From the NCBI GenBank assembly GCA_049314515.1, contig JBMOEY010000005.1, positions 1 through 34,629 of the forward strand: 34,629 bases of DNA. The letters are read 5' to 3'. The position numbers and the translations under genes are program-made. The notes beneath the pieces were generated by a model. The model did not search any database. It worked only from the letters and a program-made list of their open reading frames with translations, and was not told the DNA's origin. Numbering within the stretch: position 1 is the stretch's first letter; each line of letters opens with the position of its first letter. This DNA comes from RFQD01 sp049314515. Lineage in GTDB: Bacteria; Actinomycetota; Actinomycetes; Actinomycetales; Microbacteriaceae. Of the stretch, positions 8,190 through 19,788 are shown one piece after another.

Positions 8190-9758
8190 ATGTCGACAAC
8201 ATCACCTCCGACCAATCTGGCCGGACAAAAAGGACTCAAGACCGGGGCTCTCGGGTTGTTCTCGAGCGTGGTCGTGGGCATGGCCTCGACGGCTCCGGCG
8301 TACAGCCTCGCCGCCTCGCTCGGTTGGATCGTGCTCGGTGGAACCGTGCTCGTTGGTTTCCAAGCTCCCGGCATTATCCTCTTGGCATTCGTGCCGATGT
8401 TCTTCATCTCTCTTGCGTACAAGGAGCTGAACAGCGCCGAGCCCGACTGTGGCACGACGTTCACGTGGGCCGCTCGTGCGTTTGGCACTCGAACCGGTTG
8501 GTTCGGTGGATGGGCGCTCATCGCTGCCGACATCGTCTGTATGGCCAGCCTCGCGAAAATCGCGGGCACATATTCGTTCACATTCGTCGGCGAAGTGTTT
8601 AGCAACCCAGCCATCGCCGAACTCGGCAACGACCTCGTTTGGTCGACTGTCGCGGGTGTTGGCTGGATCGTCTTGATGACGTGGATTTGCTACCGCGGCA
8701 TCGAGGTTTCGGCCAAGTTGCAGTACGCGCTGCTCGGCATCGAAATGGTGATCCTTGCCGCATTCGGAATCATTGCCCTCGTTCGCGTTTACTCCGGCAA
8801 CGGAATCGAAGGCAGCGCTATCCCCGACTGGAGCTGGTTCAACCCGTTCCTGCTTCCGTTCGACACGGCTGTTGCGCCCGCAATTCTGCTTGGCCTCTTT
8901 ATTTACTGGGGCTGGGACACCGCCGTTGCCATCAACGAAGAAACGAAGGACCCCAAGCGCACCCCTGGACGCGCTGCCGTCATCTCAACACTTCTGCTTC
9001 TGGTCACGTACCTCGTGGTCACCGTCGGTACCGTCGCATTCGCCGGTGTCGGCGAGGGTCCCACAGGGCTTGGCAACATCGACAACGCAGGCGACATCTT
9101 CGCAGCTGTTGGTCCGGCACTCTTTGGTGACACCGTCTTTGGCCACATCATGATGATGCTCGTCGCTGCTGCCGTGCTGACCTCGGCTGCTGCCTCGACG
9201 CAGACCACGATTCTGCCGACCGCGCGTGCTGCTCTCTCGATGGGTGCCTTCAAGGCACTGCCCGCGAGCTTCACCAAGATGCACCCCAAGTTCCAGACCC
9301 CGACGTGGGCTACCTGGGGCATGGGAATCGTCTCCATTGCGTTCTATCTGTTCCTCTCATTCATCAGCCTCGACCTGCTCTTCGCGTGCATCGGTTCAAT
9401 CGGTCTGTTGATCGCGGTCTACTACGGACTCACTGGATTCGCCTCGACGTGGTACTTCCGTAAGACGTTGTTCGTCAGCGCACGCAACTTCTTCATGCGC
9501 GGACTCTTCCCGCTTCTCGGTGGGTTGATGCTCGTGGCGGTGTTCGTTTACGGACTCCAGCAGTTCCTGCAGCCTGACTGGCTCGTCAGCGAGGTCGATG
9601 GCAGCAACGTCGAGATTCTCGGCGTCGGCGCGGTCGGCTTTGTCGGCCTCGGAATTCTCGTGCTCGGAATCATCCTGATGATCATCTGGAACATCGTGAG
9701 CCCCGACTACTTCAAGGGCAAGACGCTCGACAAGCGTGTTCACCCCGCGAACGACTAG
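8190..9758 (+). CDS. APC-family amino acid permease
   Basis: The 522-residue protein is a multispanning transporter of the amino acid-polyamine-organocation superfamily. The N-terminal part (GLKTGALGLFSSVVVGMASTAPAYS) contains the small-residue break of helix 1 typical of the LeuT fold, followed by roughly eleven more hydrophobic segments. FIYWGWDTAVAINEETKDPKRTPGRA in the middle is a family hallmark, and the C-terminus is cytoplasmic and charged. A GTGAGAGG sequence precedes the ATG. It is divergent from nrtR and is separated from the gcv operon by a terminator and a riboswitch, so a link to glycine is only suggested by position. The substrate is unknown. Confidence 0.88.
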   Translation: MSTTSPPTNLAGQKGLKTGALGLFSSVVVGMASTAPAYSLAASLGWIVLGGTVLVGFQAPGIILLAFVPMFFISLAYKELNSAEPDCGTTFTWAARAFGTRTGWFGGWALIAADIVCMASLAKIAGTYSFTFVGEVFSNPAIAELGNDLVWSTVAGVGWIVLMTWICYRGIEVSAKLQYALLGIEMVILAAFGIIALVRVYSGNGIEGSAIPDWSWFNPFLLPFDTAVAPAILLGLFIYWGWDTAVAINEETKDPKRTPGRAAVISTLLLLVTYLVVTVGTVAFAGVGEGPTGLGNIDNAGDIFAAVGPALFGDTVFGHIMMMLVAAAVLTSAAASTQTTILPTARAALSMGAFKALPASFTKMHPKFQTPTWATWGMGIVSIAFYLFLSFISLDLLFACIGSIGLLIAVYYGLTGFASTWYFRKTLFVSARNFFMRGLFPLLGGLMLVAVFVYGLQQFLQPDWLVSEVDGSNVEILGVGAVGFVGLGILVLGIILMIIWNIVSPDYFKGKTLDKRVHPAND

Positions 9759-9781
9759 TCACTCGATTAATCGCTAACCGA

Positions 9782-9836
9782 CGGATGCCCGTCTCGCCAC
9801 ACGCCTTCACACGAAGGTAGGCGAGGTGGGCATCCG
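9782..9836 (+). terminator. Large terminator-like hairpin after the permease gene
   Basis: CGGATGCCC (9782-9790) pairs fully with GGGCATCCG (9828-9836), and CTCGCC (9793-9798) pairs with GGCGAG (9820-9825). An inner CCTTC/GAAGG stem tops it. There is no clear U-tract, as is common in actinobacteria. It separates the permease from the riboswitch-controlled operon. Confidence 0.72.
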
Positions 9837-9840
9837 CCGT

Positions 9841-9846
9841 TATGCT
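9841..9846 (+). promoter_or_regulatory. Probable -10 (TATGCT) of the gcv operon promoter
   Basis: TATGCT lies about 35 nt before the first riboswitch stem and just after the upstream hairpin, so transcription would start near 9853 and include the whole riboswitch. No good -35 is visible at 17 nt. Confidence 0.45.
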
Positions 9847-9878
9847 TAGGGGCACAAGTTCATATCGGGCCACACGGT

Positions 9879-10095
9879 CGACGCGGGAGAGCTGGCGCGC
9901 ACGAGAGCCAGCACCGAAGGAGCAATCCTCCCCGACAATCTCTCAGGTATCTGCACCGCGTCGAACTGGCCACTCTGAAAAGTAGGGCACCGAATTTAAG
10001 TGCCTCGCCCACGGTGAAAGTCGCCGGCTCGTCCATTGCTCGCAGCGGATCCAGCCCCGTCGAAACTCTCAGGCACAAATGACAGAGGGGGAGTT
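9879..10095 (+). ncRNA. Tandem glycine riboswitch (gcvT element)
   Basis: This is a cis-acting leader that binds glycine and usually turns on glycine-cleavage genes. Aptamer 1 shows GCGGGAGAG, a CTGGC/GCCAG stem, the core ACCGAAGGAGCAAT, AATCTCTCAGGTA, and closing pairing by CGACGCGG/CCGCGTCG. A short linker with CACTCTG leads to aptamer 2, which has a GGCAC/GTGCC hairpin, a variant core ACGGTGAAAGTCGCC, and the classic end GTCGAAACTCTCAGGCA followed by GACAGAGG. It lies about 40 nt upstream of gcvT. Boundaries are approximate by some 10 nt. The leader ends close to the Shine-Dalgarno, so control could be at translation or by a structure I cannot fold by hand. Confidence 0.93.
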
Positions 10096-10134
10096 CTTTT
10101 TGAGATTCGTGCTGGGCACGATTACGGAGGACTC

Positions 10135-11271
10135 ATGAGCGACGCCCGATACTCACCGCTGCACGATCTGCACGTCCAACTGGGAGCGAGTTTTACCGAC
10201 TTCGCCGGCTGGCAGATGCCGGTTCGCTACGACAGCGACCTCGCTGAGCACCACGCGGTGCGTGAGCGCGTCGGCATGTTCGACATCTCGCACATGGCCG
10301 AAATCTCGGTGACCGGGCCTCAAGCCGGAGAGTTTCTCGATTTCGCCGTAGCCGGCAAGATGTCTGCTTTGGCTCTCGGCCAAGCAAAGTACACGCTGCT
10401 CCTTACGGAAGCTGGCACGGTCATCGACGACCTGATCATCTACCGACTGGGCGAAGAGCACTGGCTCGTAGTCGCAAACGCAGGCAACCGATTCGCTGCT
10501 CTCGATGCGCTCACGGCTCGTACCCAAGGATTCTCCGTCGACGTTATTGACCAGTCGGACGAGACCGCAATGATCGCGGTTCAGGGGCCACGCGCTCGCG
10601 CGGTGCTGGAATCGACGGTTGGGCTCCAACTTGCACCCGCCGCGGCCGATCGCACTGAGTCAACCCTCGCCGAATTGAAGTACTACTCGACGTTGCCGGC
10701 GTGGTTTTTGAGTCACCCCGTTCTCATCGCCCGCACCGGATACACCGGTGAAGACGGATTCGAGCTCTACATCGACGCGACGGTAGCTGCGCAGCTGTGG
10801 ACCGCCATCGCCGAAGCCGGGGAGGCGCACGGCATCGTGCCGTGTGGACTGGCCTGTCGTGACACACTCCGACTCGAGGCGGGCATGCCGCTCTATGGCC
10901 ACGAACTCACGCTCGACATTCGACCCGCGCAGGCAGGTCTCGGCAAAGTCGTTGCTTTGTCGCAGGAGGGCGACTTCGTGGGGCGCCGCGCGAGCGAAGT
11001 CGAGCTAGCCGCCGACGCACCCGTGCTGGTCGGTCTGGTTGGCGAAGGCAAACGCGCGGCACGCGCCGACTACGAGCTTTTCGACGGTGACGAGAGCGTG
11101 GGCGTGGTCACATCGGGAGCCCTGTCACCCACGCTCGGGTACCCCATTGCGTTGGCATACGTGCACCCGGCACACTCAGCAGTGGGCCACGTTATTGACG
11201 TGGATGTGCGTGGGACGCGCATCCCGTTCACTGTCTCACCTCTCCCGTTCTACCGCCGAAAGAAGGACTAA
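10135..11271 (+). CDS. gcvT: Glycine cleavage system T protein (aminomethyltransferase)
   Basis: GcvT transfers the aminomethyl carbon from the lipoylated H protein to tetrahydrofolate, releasing ammonia. The 378-residue protein starts with a typical segment (SPLHDLHVQLGASFTDFAGWQMPV). It continues with HHAVRERVGMFDISHM, LTEAGTVIDDLIIYRLGEE, RTGYTGEDGFELYI, and RLEAGMPLYGHELT, all T-protein signatures. I chose the ATG at 10135 with ACGGAGGACTC directly upstream; an in-frame ATG at 10036 would place translation inside the riboswitch. It is first of gcvT-gcvH-gcvP, with 2 nt to gcvH. Confidence 0.96.
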   Translation: MSDARYSPLHDLHVQLGASFTDFAGWQMPVRYDSDLAEHHAVRERVGMFDISHMAEISVTGPQAGEFLDFAVAGKMSALALGQAKYTLLLTEAGTVIDDLIIYRLGEEHWLVVANAGNRFAALDALTARTQGFSVDVIDQSDETAMIAVQGPRARAVLESTVGLQLAPAAADRTESTLAELKYYSTLPAWFLSHPVLIARTGYTGEDGFELYIDATVAAQLWTAIAEAGEAHGIVPCGLACRDTLRLEAGMPLYGHELTLDIRPAQAGLGKVVALSQEGDFVGRRASEVELAADAPVLVGLVGEGKRAARADYELFDGDESVGVVTSGALSPTLGYPIALAYVHPAHSAVGHVIDVDVRGTRIPFTVSPLPFYRRKKD

Positions 11272-11273
11272 TC

Positions 11274-11645
11274 ATGTCGAACCCCGCTGACCTGCAATAC
11301 ACCGAAGAGCACGAGTGGCTCCGCGTTGAAGGCGACAGTGCTGTCGTCGGAATCACCGCCTACGCAGCTGAAAAGCTTGGCGACATCGTCTACGTCGACC
11401 TCCCCAAGGTGGGTGCCACTGTCAAGGCCGGCACCGTCGTGGGTGAAATTGAGTCCACCAAGTCGGTCGGTGAGTTGTACGCACCCGCCGACGGCACCGT
11501 CACGGCAGTGAACGACGCCGTTGTCTCGGCTCCCGAGCTGGTCAACAGCGACCCGTTTGGCGAAGGCTGGCTCATCAAGATTGATGTCGCCACATTGCCT
11601 CAACTGCTCAACGCTGACCAATACACCGCACTCACCGGAGAATAA
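11274..11645 (+). CDS. gcvH: Glycine cleavage system H protein
   Basis: GcvH is the small lipoyl carrier that moves the aminomethyl group between P, T and L proteins. The 123-residue protein has the usual order: YTEEHEWLRVEGDSAVVGIT, AAEKLGDIVYVDLPKVGATV, and the lipoylation site at Lys63 (GEIESTKSVGELYAP). The C-terminal VNSDPFGEGWLIKI is also typical. It sits between gcvT (2 nt) and gcvP (10 nt), and lipoylation enzymes and the L protein are not in this window. Confidence 0.97.
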   Translation: MSNPADLQYTEEHEWLRVEGDSAVVGITAYAAEKLGDIVYVDLPKVGATVKAGTVVGEIESTKSVGELYAPADGTVTAVNDAVVSAPELVNSDPFGEGWLIKIDVATLPQLLNADQYTALTGE

Positions 11646-11655
11646 GCACATCACC

Positions 11656-14582
<2,927 letters not shown>

Positions 14583-14586
<4 letters not shown>

Positions 14587-15155
14587 GGCGTCGGAGTCGG
14601 CGTCGACGACGGATGCGTCGACGTGGCGAATAGTTTCTTTACGTCGTCGGATAGCCCGTATGTTGTGACGACTGACTGCGGGACGTCGGTTCCAAACGCG
14701 GCACCGACGACCGCACTCTGTGTAACGAGACCGTTGTCGACAACCACTTCGATGACGAACTTGTCACCAACGATACGAAATCGGTTGCCCTTTTCACTGA
14801 ACTCTGCACCGCCCACGAGTGGGTTTTGCAGGATGCTCGCCAGTGCGTGAATCGAAATCGCTTCCTCGCTCGTGAACAACGGGAGCGAGTTGTCCGTGAG
14901 CTTGGCGGTGGCAACGCGCTCGCCCGCGGGAGCCGCCGGGTCGAAGATGAGCAGGTTGTGGTAGTCGCCGTAGGTGACGGTCTCGGTGCCACCTTCGTTG
15001 TCGAACTTCGCGACGGAGTCATCCACCGCTGTCGTGAGATGTGCCAGCGCATCCGCTCCGCTCGACGTGCCCAATGGCGAGCAGGCGGTGAGGCCTAGCA
15101 CGGCGACAATGACGGCGACGGCAAGAGAAACGGCGGAGGCAGGGCGAAGACGCAT
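14583..15155 (-). CDS. Small secreted lipoprotein of unknown function
   Basis: The 190-residue protein has a signal peptide with a lipobox (LTAC, lipidated Cys25), so it should be anchored to the outer face of the cytoplasmic membrane. The mature part is a mixed acidic domain with alternating strands (FRIVGDKFVIEVVVDNGLVTQSA) that loosely recalls LppX/LprG-type lipoproteins; I cannot assign it to a family. The C-terminus is a Ser/Thr/Pro tail. It is convergent with gcvP with a 4-bp overlap. A TAGGCT -10 lies 6 nt before the ATG, with no Shine-Dalgarno, suggesting a leaderless transcript independent of the upstream gene. Confidence 0.82.
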
Positions 15156-15161
15156 GGAATG

Positions 15162-15167
15162 AGCCTA
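15162..15167 (-). promoter_or_regulatory. -10 element (TAGGCT) for the lipoprotein gene
   Basis: On the minus strand TAGGCT is followed by CATTCC and then ATG at 15155. The hexamer overlaps the TAG stop codon (15165-15167) of the preceding membrane protein gene. Confidence 0.55.
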
Positions 15168-16952
15168 AGCCGATTTGGCGGTCTCTTTTTCTCGCCGTGC
15201 GGTTCGTCGATTTACCAGGTGAACGAAAAGCCACACCGCAAGCGCCACGATCACGTAGCCAATGAAGAGCCCGACCCACAGTGCAAACGGCTCGTTGACT
15301 CGAGACCAGGCACTGGGCATAGGGACCAAAACGAACGAAAAGACGGTGAGCCCGAGAACGAAAAAGACACCCCACACCCACTTATTCCAGCGGAACAACT
15401 CGAAGCCGGGCATCGGGCTCGCGGGTAACAGAATCAACGGGAGCACACTGAGTGCCTCGACGCACACCATGGCGAGAAACTCGCCCACGGCGATCGACAC
15501 GGGAGGGCCGAAGAACGCAGTAATCGGTGCCGTCACCAGGTAAAGCCCCCACGCGCACAATCCGACGAACATCATCCACACTGATTCGGCGATGGCCATG
15601 CGCGCGGTTGCCGCGTCACTGAGCTGCACGCCGAAGTCGACCGCCAAGATGAGACCGAATATGACGGTCGGTTCGATGTCGATAAGTCGGGCACCGATGA
15701 CGGTCACCAGGATGATGAGTAAGAAGACCGGCCGGGCGGCCAAGCGTGGGCGCGCGCCGGGAGCACTTCGCCGTGCGACGAGCCAGCCCAACAGCGTTGC
15801 GCCGTAATTGATGACGAGGAAGCCGATGAACAGACCCGACGCGACGCGGAGTGAAAGCCAGTTGAGTCCGAAGTCGGTATTTGCCGCACTTGCGACGATG
15901 CTCGCGACCAAGAGAATCAGAAACGCGAGAAAGCCGTAGACCTTGCCGAACAAGATGGCCCGAACTCGCGCCCATCCGCGCGGGCGTGTCGTCTCGGTTT
16001 CGACCTCTGCTCCTGTGCTCGGTTTCGCGCGCGCCTCTCGGTCACCACGAGTGGACGGCGACCGGCGGCGACCGAGTCGAAGTTCGTCGAGTGATCGATT
16101 GATCAATTCTGTGGGCAGCGCGACGAGGGCGGCCAATACGAGCGTGGCACCGGCCGTCGTGCCTAAGCGCACGGCCTCTTCGACGGGGAGGCCGAACTCA
16201 CGCAGTCCGCTAAATATCGTCGGTGCAAAAAACGAGCCGGGAGCCGCGTCCGGATTCAAGCTCGCATAATCCCGGTTGGAGACGCCGCGCGGACGTGAGT
16301 TCGCCTCTAGTGTGGCGGAGTTTCGCGCGGTCGCGTCGGGCAGTGCTGTTGCTTCGTCAAAACGCACGGTGAGATAACTCGGCGAGCTGTAGTCCATGTC
16401 ACAAAAGCCGACCGAGGGAACGCCGCCGCTCATCCACCCGCTAATCACCTCGGCATTCATGTTGCAGGTCATTCCGACGCCAAAGACAGTTTGCGTCCCA
16501 TCTGAGCCGGGCGCGTGCGGCACGGCGAGATTGGTGGATGCGCGTTCGAAGGCTGTGGCCGGAATCGGACCCTCCGAGATGCACGGGTCAAAGATTTCTC
16601 CCTCGGGAGGCGGCGCGTCGCCCGAGATCACCGTGTTGAAATAGTCCAGTTCGCACGCAATGATGCCTGACATTGCGGCTTCCAGCTCTTCGGGTGACGA
16701 CCACATTCCGCCGTCACTCTTCTCCCACGAGAATACATACCAGCCCCACACGGCGTCGGCGGGTGCGGTGCTGGAGATCTCGACGTTCCACGACTGGTTT
16801 CCCTTGTCGTCTGGTTGAACGGTGACAACGGTTCCGTCGGGGGTGACGAAGGTGGGCGCAGATATCGCCAGTGCGGGAGCAGTCATCGCAACGGCGGCGG
16901 CACCGGCCAACACCAACCCTGTGATGAGGCGAACTAATTGGCGTGGAGTCAC
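15165..16952 (-). CDS. Exported-domain/multispanning membrane protein of unknown function
   Basis: I do not recognise this 595-residue protein. From the GTG at 16952 it has a signal peptide (LVLAGAAAVAMTAPALA, cleavage near residue 29). An extracytoplasmic domain of about 220 residues follows, holding four cysteines (IIACELD, FDPCISE, GMTCNMN, GFCDMD) that could form two disulfides. Next come a first membrane segment (GATLVLAALVALPTELI), a basic cytoplasmic stretch of about 50 residues, then about seven helices and a positively charged tail. The open frame continues upstream to 17540, but that part overlaps the next gene and has no signal peptide logic. TAATTT lies 7 nt before the GTG, again compatible with a leaderless start. 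Confidence 0.68.
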   Translation of the reverse strand: MTPRQLVRLITGLVLAGAAAVAMTAPALAISAPTFVTPDGTVVTVQPDDKGNQSWNVEISSTAPADAVWGWYVFSWEKSDGGMWSSPEELEAAMSGIIACELDYFNTVISGDAPPPEGEIFDPCISEGPIPATAFERASTNLAVPHAPGSDGTQTVFGVGMTCNMNAEVISGWMSGGVPSVGFCDMDYSSPSYLTVRFDEATALPDATARNSATLEANSRPRGVSNRDYASLNPDAAPGSFFAPTIFSGLREFGLPVEEAVRLGTTAGATLVLAALVALPTELINRSLDELRLGRRRSPSTRGDREARAKPSTGAEVETETTRPRGWARVRAILFGKVYGFLAFLILLVASIVASAANTDFGLNWLSLRVASGLFIGFLVINYGATLLGWLVARRSAPGARPRLAARPVFLLIILVTVIGARLIDIEPTVIFGLILAVDFGVQLSDAATARMAIAESVWMMFVGLCAWGLYLVTAPITAFFGPPVSIAVGEFLAMVCVEALSVLPLILLPASPMPGFELFRWNKWVWGVFFVLGLTVFSFVLVPMPSAWSRVNEPFALWVGLFIGYVIVALAVWLFVHLVNRRTARREKETAKSA

Positions 16953-17020
16953 GTTTAGAAAATTAGTCGTTACGCGACACGAATTCCAGATGTTCGTCCC
17001 GCAATGACTGCGCGACGGAG

Positions 17021-17809
17021 TTATGTGCCCGGTAAGAAGCCCGGGGCGAGAGATGCCACAATCGCGTACCCGGTGAACGAGACAATGTCGAGAATCCAGT
17101 GAGCAATGACGAGAGGCATGACTCGGCCCCAGCGCTGATAGGCGAGACCGAAGACCACGCCCATCACGGCATTTCCGACGAAGGGGCCAAACCCCTGGTA
17201 CAGGTGGTAACTGCCGCGAAGCAGTGCGCTCGTGAGAATGACGATCCATGGGCGAAATCCAAGATTCCGCATCTTTGCGAAGAGGAAAGCGACAACAATC
17301 ACTTCTTCTTCGAGCGCAGCGCGTAGGGCGGCGAGTACGAGTACGGGAGTCGTCCACCAGTAGGTATTGAGAGCCGTGGGAACAATCGTGACGGTGATTC
17401 CCAGTGCGTGCCCCGCGAGGTAAAGCCCGATTCCCGGAATCCCGATGACCGCGGCGAGTCCCACTCCCGTGCCGAGGTCGCGCCAGGGGCGGCGAAAGTC
17501 CAAGCCGATGGCGCGAAACGGATTCGATCCGGGTGTCCACAGGAGATAGATGGCGAGCGCGACGGGGAACATTGCGAAGCCGATGCCGAGCAGCTGATAG
17601 ACCAGATCGAAAATGGCGTCTTGGGCGAGCGGTTGATTGATTGTGGCGGTTTGGTCGCGCAGATCCTCGGTCGCGGCCAGTCGACGAAGGAGTGCCACAA
17701 TCGAATAGACGGCAGATGCTCCGAGCGAAAGCCCCAAGACAATAATGAGCTCGTACCAGTTTCTCCTAGTCGACTGGGTGTCCGTCCAAGCGGGGAATTG
17801 TTGCGCCAC
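17021..17809 (-). CDS. CPBP-family intramembrane glutamic endopeptidase homologue
   Basis: The 262-residue membrane protein carries the three short motifs of the CPBP (Rce1/CAAX-protease-like) family. Glu167-Glu168 lie in LRAALEEEVIVVAFLF, His202 in LLRGSYHLYQG, and His237 with Asp241 in LVIAHWILDI. About seven or eight hydrophobic helices are visible. Bacterial members act as intramembrane proteases in some cases and in bacteriocin immunity or protein maturation in others; the substrate here is unknown. The usual EExxR arginine is not present (EEEVIVV), so activity is uncertain. It starts with GTG, 6 nt after a consensus-like TATACT. Confidence 0.83.
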   Translation of the reverse strand: MAQQFPAWTDTQSTRRNWYELIIVLGLSLGASAVYSIVALLRRLAATEDLRDQTATINQPLAQDAIFDLVYQLLGIGFAMFPVALAIYLLWTPGSNPFRAIGLDFRRPWRDLGTGVGLAAVIGIPGIGLYLAGHALGITVTIVPTALNTYWWTTPVLVLAALRAALEEEVIVVAFLFAKMRNLGFRPWIVILTSALLRGSYHLYQGFGPFVGNAVMGVVFGLAYQRWGRVMPLVIAHWILDIVSFTGYAIVASLAPGFLPGT

Positions 17810-17815
17810 GCCCCG

Positions 17816-17821
17816 AGTATA
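17816..17821 (-). promoter_or_regulatory. -10 element (TATACT) for the CPBP protease gene
   Basis: TATACT on the minus strand, then CGGGGC (6 nt) and the GTG at 17809. It faces away from the plus-strand promoter at 17845-17873, giving a compact divergent promoter pair. Confidence 0.6.
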
Positions 17822-17844
17822 GGCAGTGTCGATGGCGACGAAGT

Positions 17845-17873
17845 TTGTAACGAAGCGATAACGGCAATACTCT
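17845..17873 (+). promoter_or_regulatory. Promoter of the peptide ABC transporter operon
   Basis: TTGTAA (17845-17850), a 17-nt spacer and TACTCT (17868-17873) fit a housekeeping sigma-70-type promoter. The transcript would have a leader of about 75 nt before the AAAGGAGA ribosome-binding site and ATG at 17954. A second TANNNT (TAGTCT, 17891-17896) could be an alternative -10. Confidence 0.5.
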
Positions 17874-17953
17874 TGGCGCCTCGCGAGACTTAGTCTGAGC
17901 GGGTGTTGCCAATTTGGCGCATTGAAACAAGAACCATTCGCGAAAGGAGAATC

Positions 17954-19762
17954 ATGAAGAAAGCACGCTTCGCGAAACTATTAGCCGTCACAGGTGTGGC
18001 GGCACTGCTACTCACCGGTTGCGCCCCCCAGTCGGAGGTTGTGTCCGGATCGAGTCTCGCTGTGGCCTGGAACCAACCGTTCTACTCGTACAACAGCAGC
18101 ACCACGTACGGAAACGCCACGGCAAACGCAAACATCATCTACATGACAGGATCCTCGTTCAACTACTACAACGATGTTCCTGAATTGGTGAAGGACGAGT
18201 CCTTCGGAACCTACAAGAAGATTTCTGACGACCCACTGGTTGTGGAGTACACGGTTGCAGACTCGGCCAAGTGGTCTGATGGCGAACCGGTGACCGCTGC
18301 CGACATGTTGCTCAGCTGGGTTTCCGTTGGTGGCGCGTACAACGACACCACGTTTGACCCGTCCGAATACATGGACCCGGAAACGGGCGAGTTGAACGGC
18401 AAGCAGCCCGACAACGTCGTCTACTTTGACTCCGGTGCCGATCCCACCAACCCTTCGGGCCTCGGTCTCGTCACCGAAGTTCCCGTCATCAGCAACAATG
18501 GCAAGACGGTCACACTGACCTACTCGAAGCCATACGTTGACTGGGAGCTGGCGTTCACTGTTGGTCTGCCCGCGCACATCATCGGAAAGAAAGCGCTGGG
18601 CGCCACGTCCAACGCTGACGGTGCTGCTGCCGTGACCAAGGCAATTCAGGACAAGGACACAACGGCCCTGTCTAAGATTTCCAACTTCTGGAACACCGCG
18701 TACAACTTCACGGAAATGCCGACCGACCCCGAGCTTCTCGTGGCCAACGGACCCTACGTGATTAGCGACTTTGTGGCCGATCAGTACATCACGATGACAG
18801 CTAACCCACAGTATTCGGGAGCTCACAAGCCCAAGGTCGAAGAGATCACGGTTCGGTTTATTACCGACCCGATGGCCGCTGTTCAGGCTTTGCAGAACGG
18901 CGAAGTTCAGATCATTTCGCCTCAGGCAACGTCGGATGTGGCCGATGCTCTCAAGGCTCTTGACGTCACAACTCTGTTGGGCATCGAAGGTACCTATGAG
19001 CACATCGACCTGCAGTTCGAGCAGGGCAAGAGTGGCACCATGAACAACCCGAAGCTTCGGGAAGCGTTCATGAAAATCATTCCTCGCTCGGAAATCGTTG
19101 ACAAGTTGATCGTTCCGCTCAACGCAGACGCCCAGGTGCGCAACTCGCAGCTCTTCTTGCCCGGTGCTGCCGGCTATGACGAGTCGGTCGCGAACAACGG
19201 TTCCGCCGCTTACGCCGATGTCGACATCGAGGGTGCCAAGGCACTGATTGCTGAATCAGGAGTCGCAAGCCCCGAGGTCTGCATGCTGTTCAGCGCTACG
19301 AACCCTCGTCGCGCGAACGAGTTCGCGTTGATTCAGCAGTCGGGTGCCCTTGCGGGCTTCAACGTCACCGACTGTTCGAGCAAGGACTGGGGTGGCCTCC
19401 TCGGTACCCCGGGTGCCTACGACGCGTCACTCTTCGGATGGCAGTCGACCAGCCTCGGTGTGACGAACAGCAGCCCGACCTTCAAGACGGGTGGCATCAA
19501 CAACCTGAACTACTACAGCAACCCTGAGGTAGACACGTTGCTCGACCAGCTGGACTCCGAGTTCGACCCGGCCAAGCAAATCGACCTGCAGAAGCAGATC
19601 GACAAGCTCCTGTGGTCTGACTTCTATGGAGTCACCGTGTTCCAGTTCCCGGCGGTCACCGCCTACGACCAGACGAAGATCAAGAATGTCTCGCAGGGAC
19701 CCCTGGCGCCGACAATCTTCTGGAACTGCTGGGAGTGGGAGCCTGTTGCTGCCGCGCAGTAA
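17954..19762 (+). CDS. Peptide ABC transporter substrate-binding lipoprotein (family 5)
   Basis: This is the extracellular receptor of a dipeptide/oligopeptide-type ABC importer. The 602-residue protein has a signal peptide with lipobox LLTGC (Cys23). The mature part has the SBP_bac_5 pattern: a segment (VEYTVADSAKWSDGEPVTAADM) typical of the N-lobe, TFDPSEYMDP, then a C-lobe with TMNNPKLREAFMKIIPR. An ATG with AAAGGAGA 4 nt upstream at 17954 was chosen over an in-frame start at 17903. The downstream permease genes are separated by a perfect hairpin. Peptide specificity is a family-level inference. Confidence 0.93.
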   Translation: MKKARFAKLLAVTGVAALLLTGCAPQSEVVSGSSLAVAWNQPFYSYNSSTTYGNATANANIIYMTGSSFNYYNDVPELVKDESFGTYKKISDDPLVVEYTVADSAKWSDGEPVTAADMLLSWVSVGGAYNDTTFDPSEYMDPETGELNGKQPDNVVYFDSGADPTNPSGLGLVTEVPVISNNGKTVTLTYSKPYVDWELAFTVGLPAHIIGKKALGATSNADGAAAVTKAIQDKDTTALSKISNFWNTAYNFTEMPTDPELLVANGPYVISDFVADQYITMTANPQYSGAHKPKVEEITVRFITDPMAAVQALQNGEVQIISPQATSDVADALKALDVTTLLGIEGTYEHIDLQFEQGKSGTMNNPKLREAFMKIIPRSEIVDKLIVPLNADAQVRNSQLFLPGAAGYDESVANNGSAAYADVDIEGAKALIAESGVASPEVCMLFSATNPRRANEFALIQQSGALAGFNVTDCSSKDWGGLLGTPGAYDASLFGWQSTSLGVTNSSPTFKTGGINNLNYYSNPEVDTLLDQLDSEFDPAKQIDLQKQIDKLLWSDFYGVTVFQFPAVTAYDQTKIKNVSQGPLAPTIFWNCWEWEPVAAAQ

Positions 19763-19788
19763 CAACGCAATGGAATAAACCCAAAAAG

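Noticed and set aside
10036..10134. Upstream ATG extending GcvT by 33 residues
   Set aside because: It falls within the second riboswitch aptamer; the ATG at 10135 has a good Shine-Dalgarno and matches the normal GcvT N-terminus.
16953..17540. Open frame extending the unknown membrane protein upstream by about 196 residues
   Set aside because: It overlaps the CPBP protease gene on the same strand, is very rich in Arg and Ser as out-of-frame translations are here, and would bury the signal peptide at 16952.
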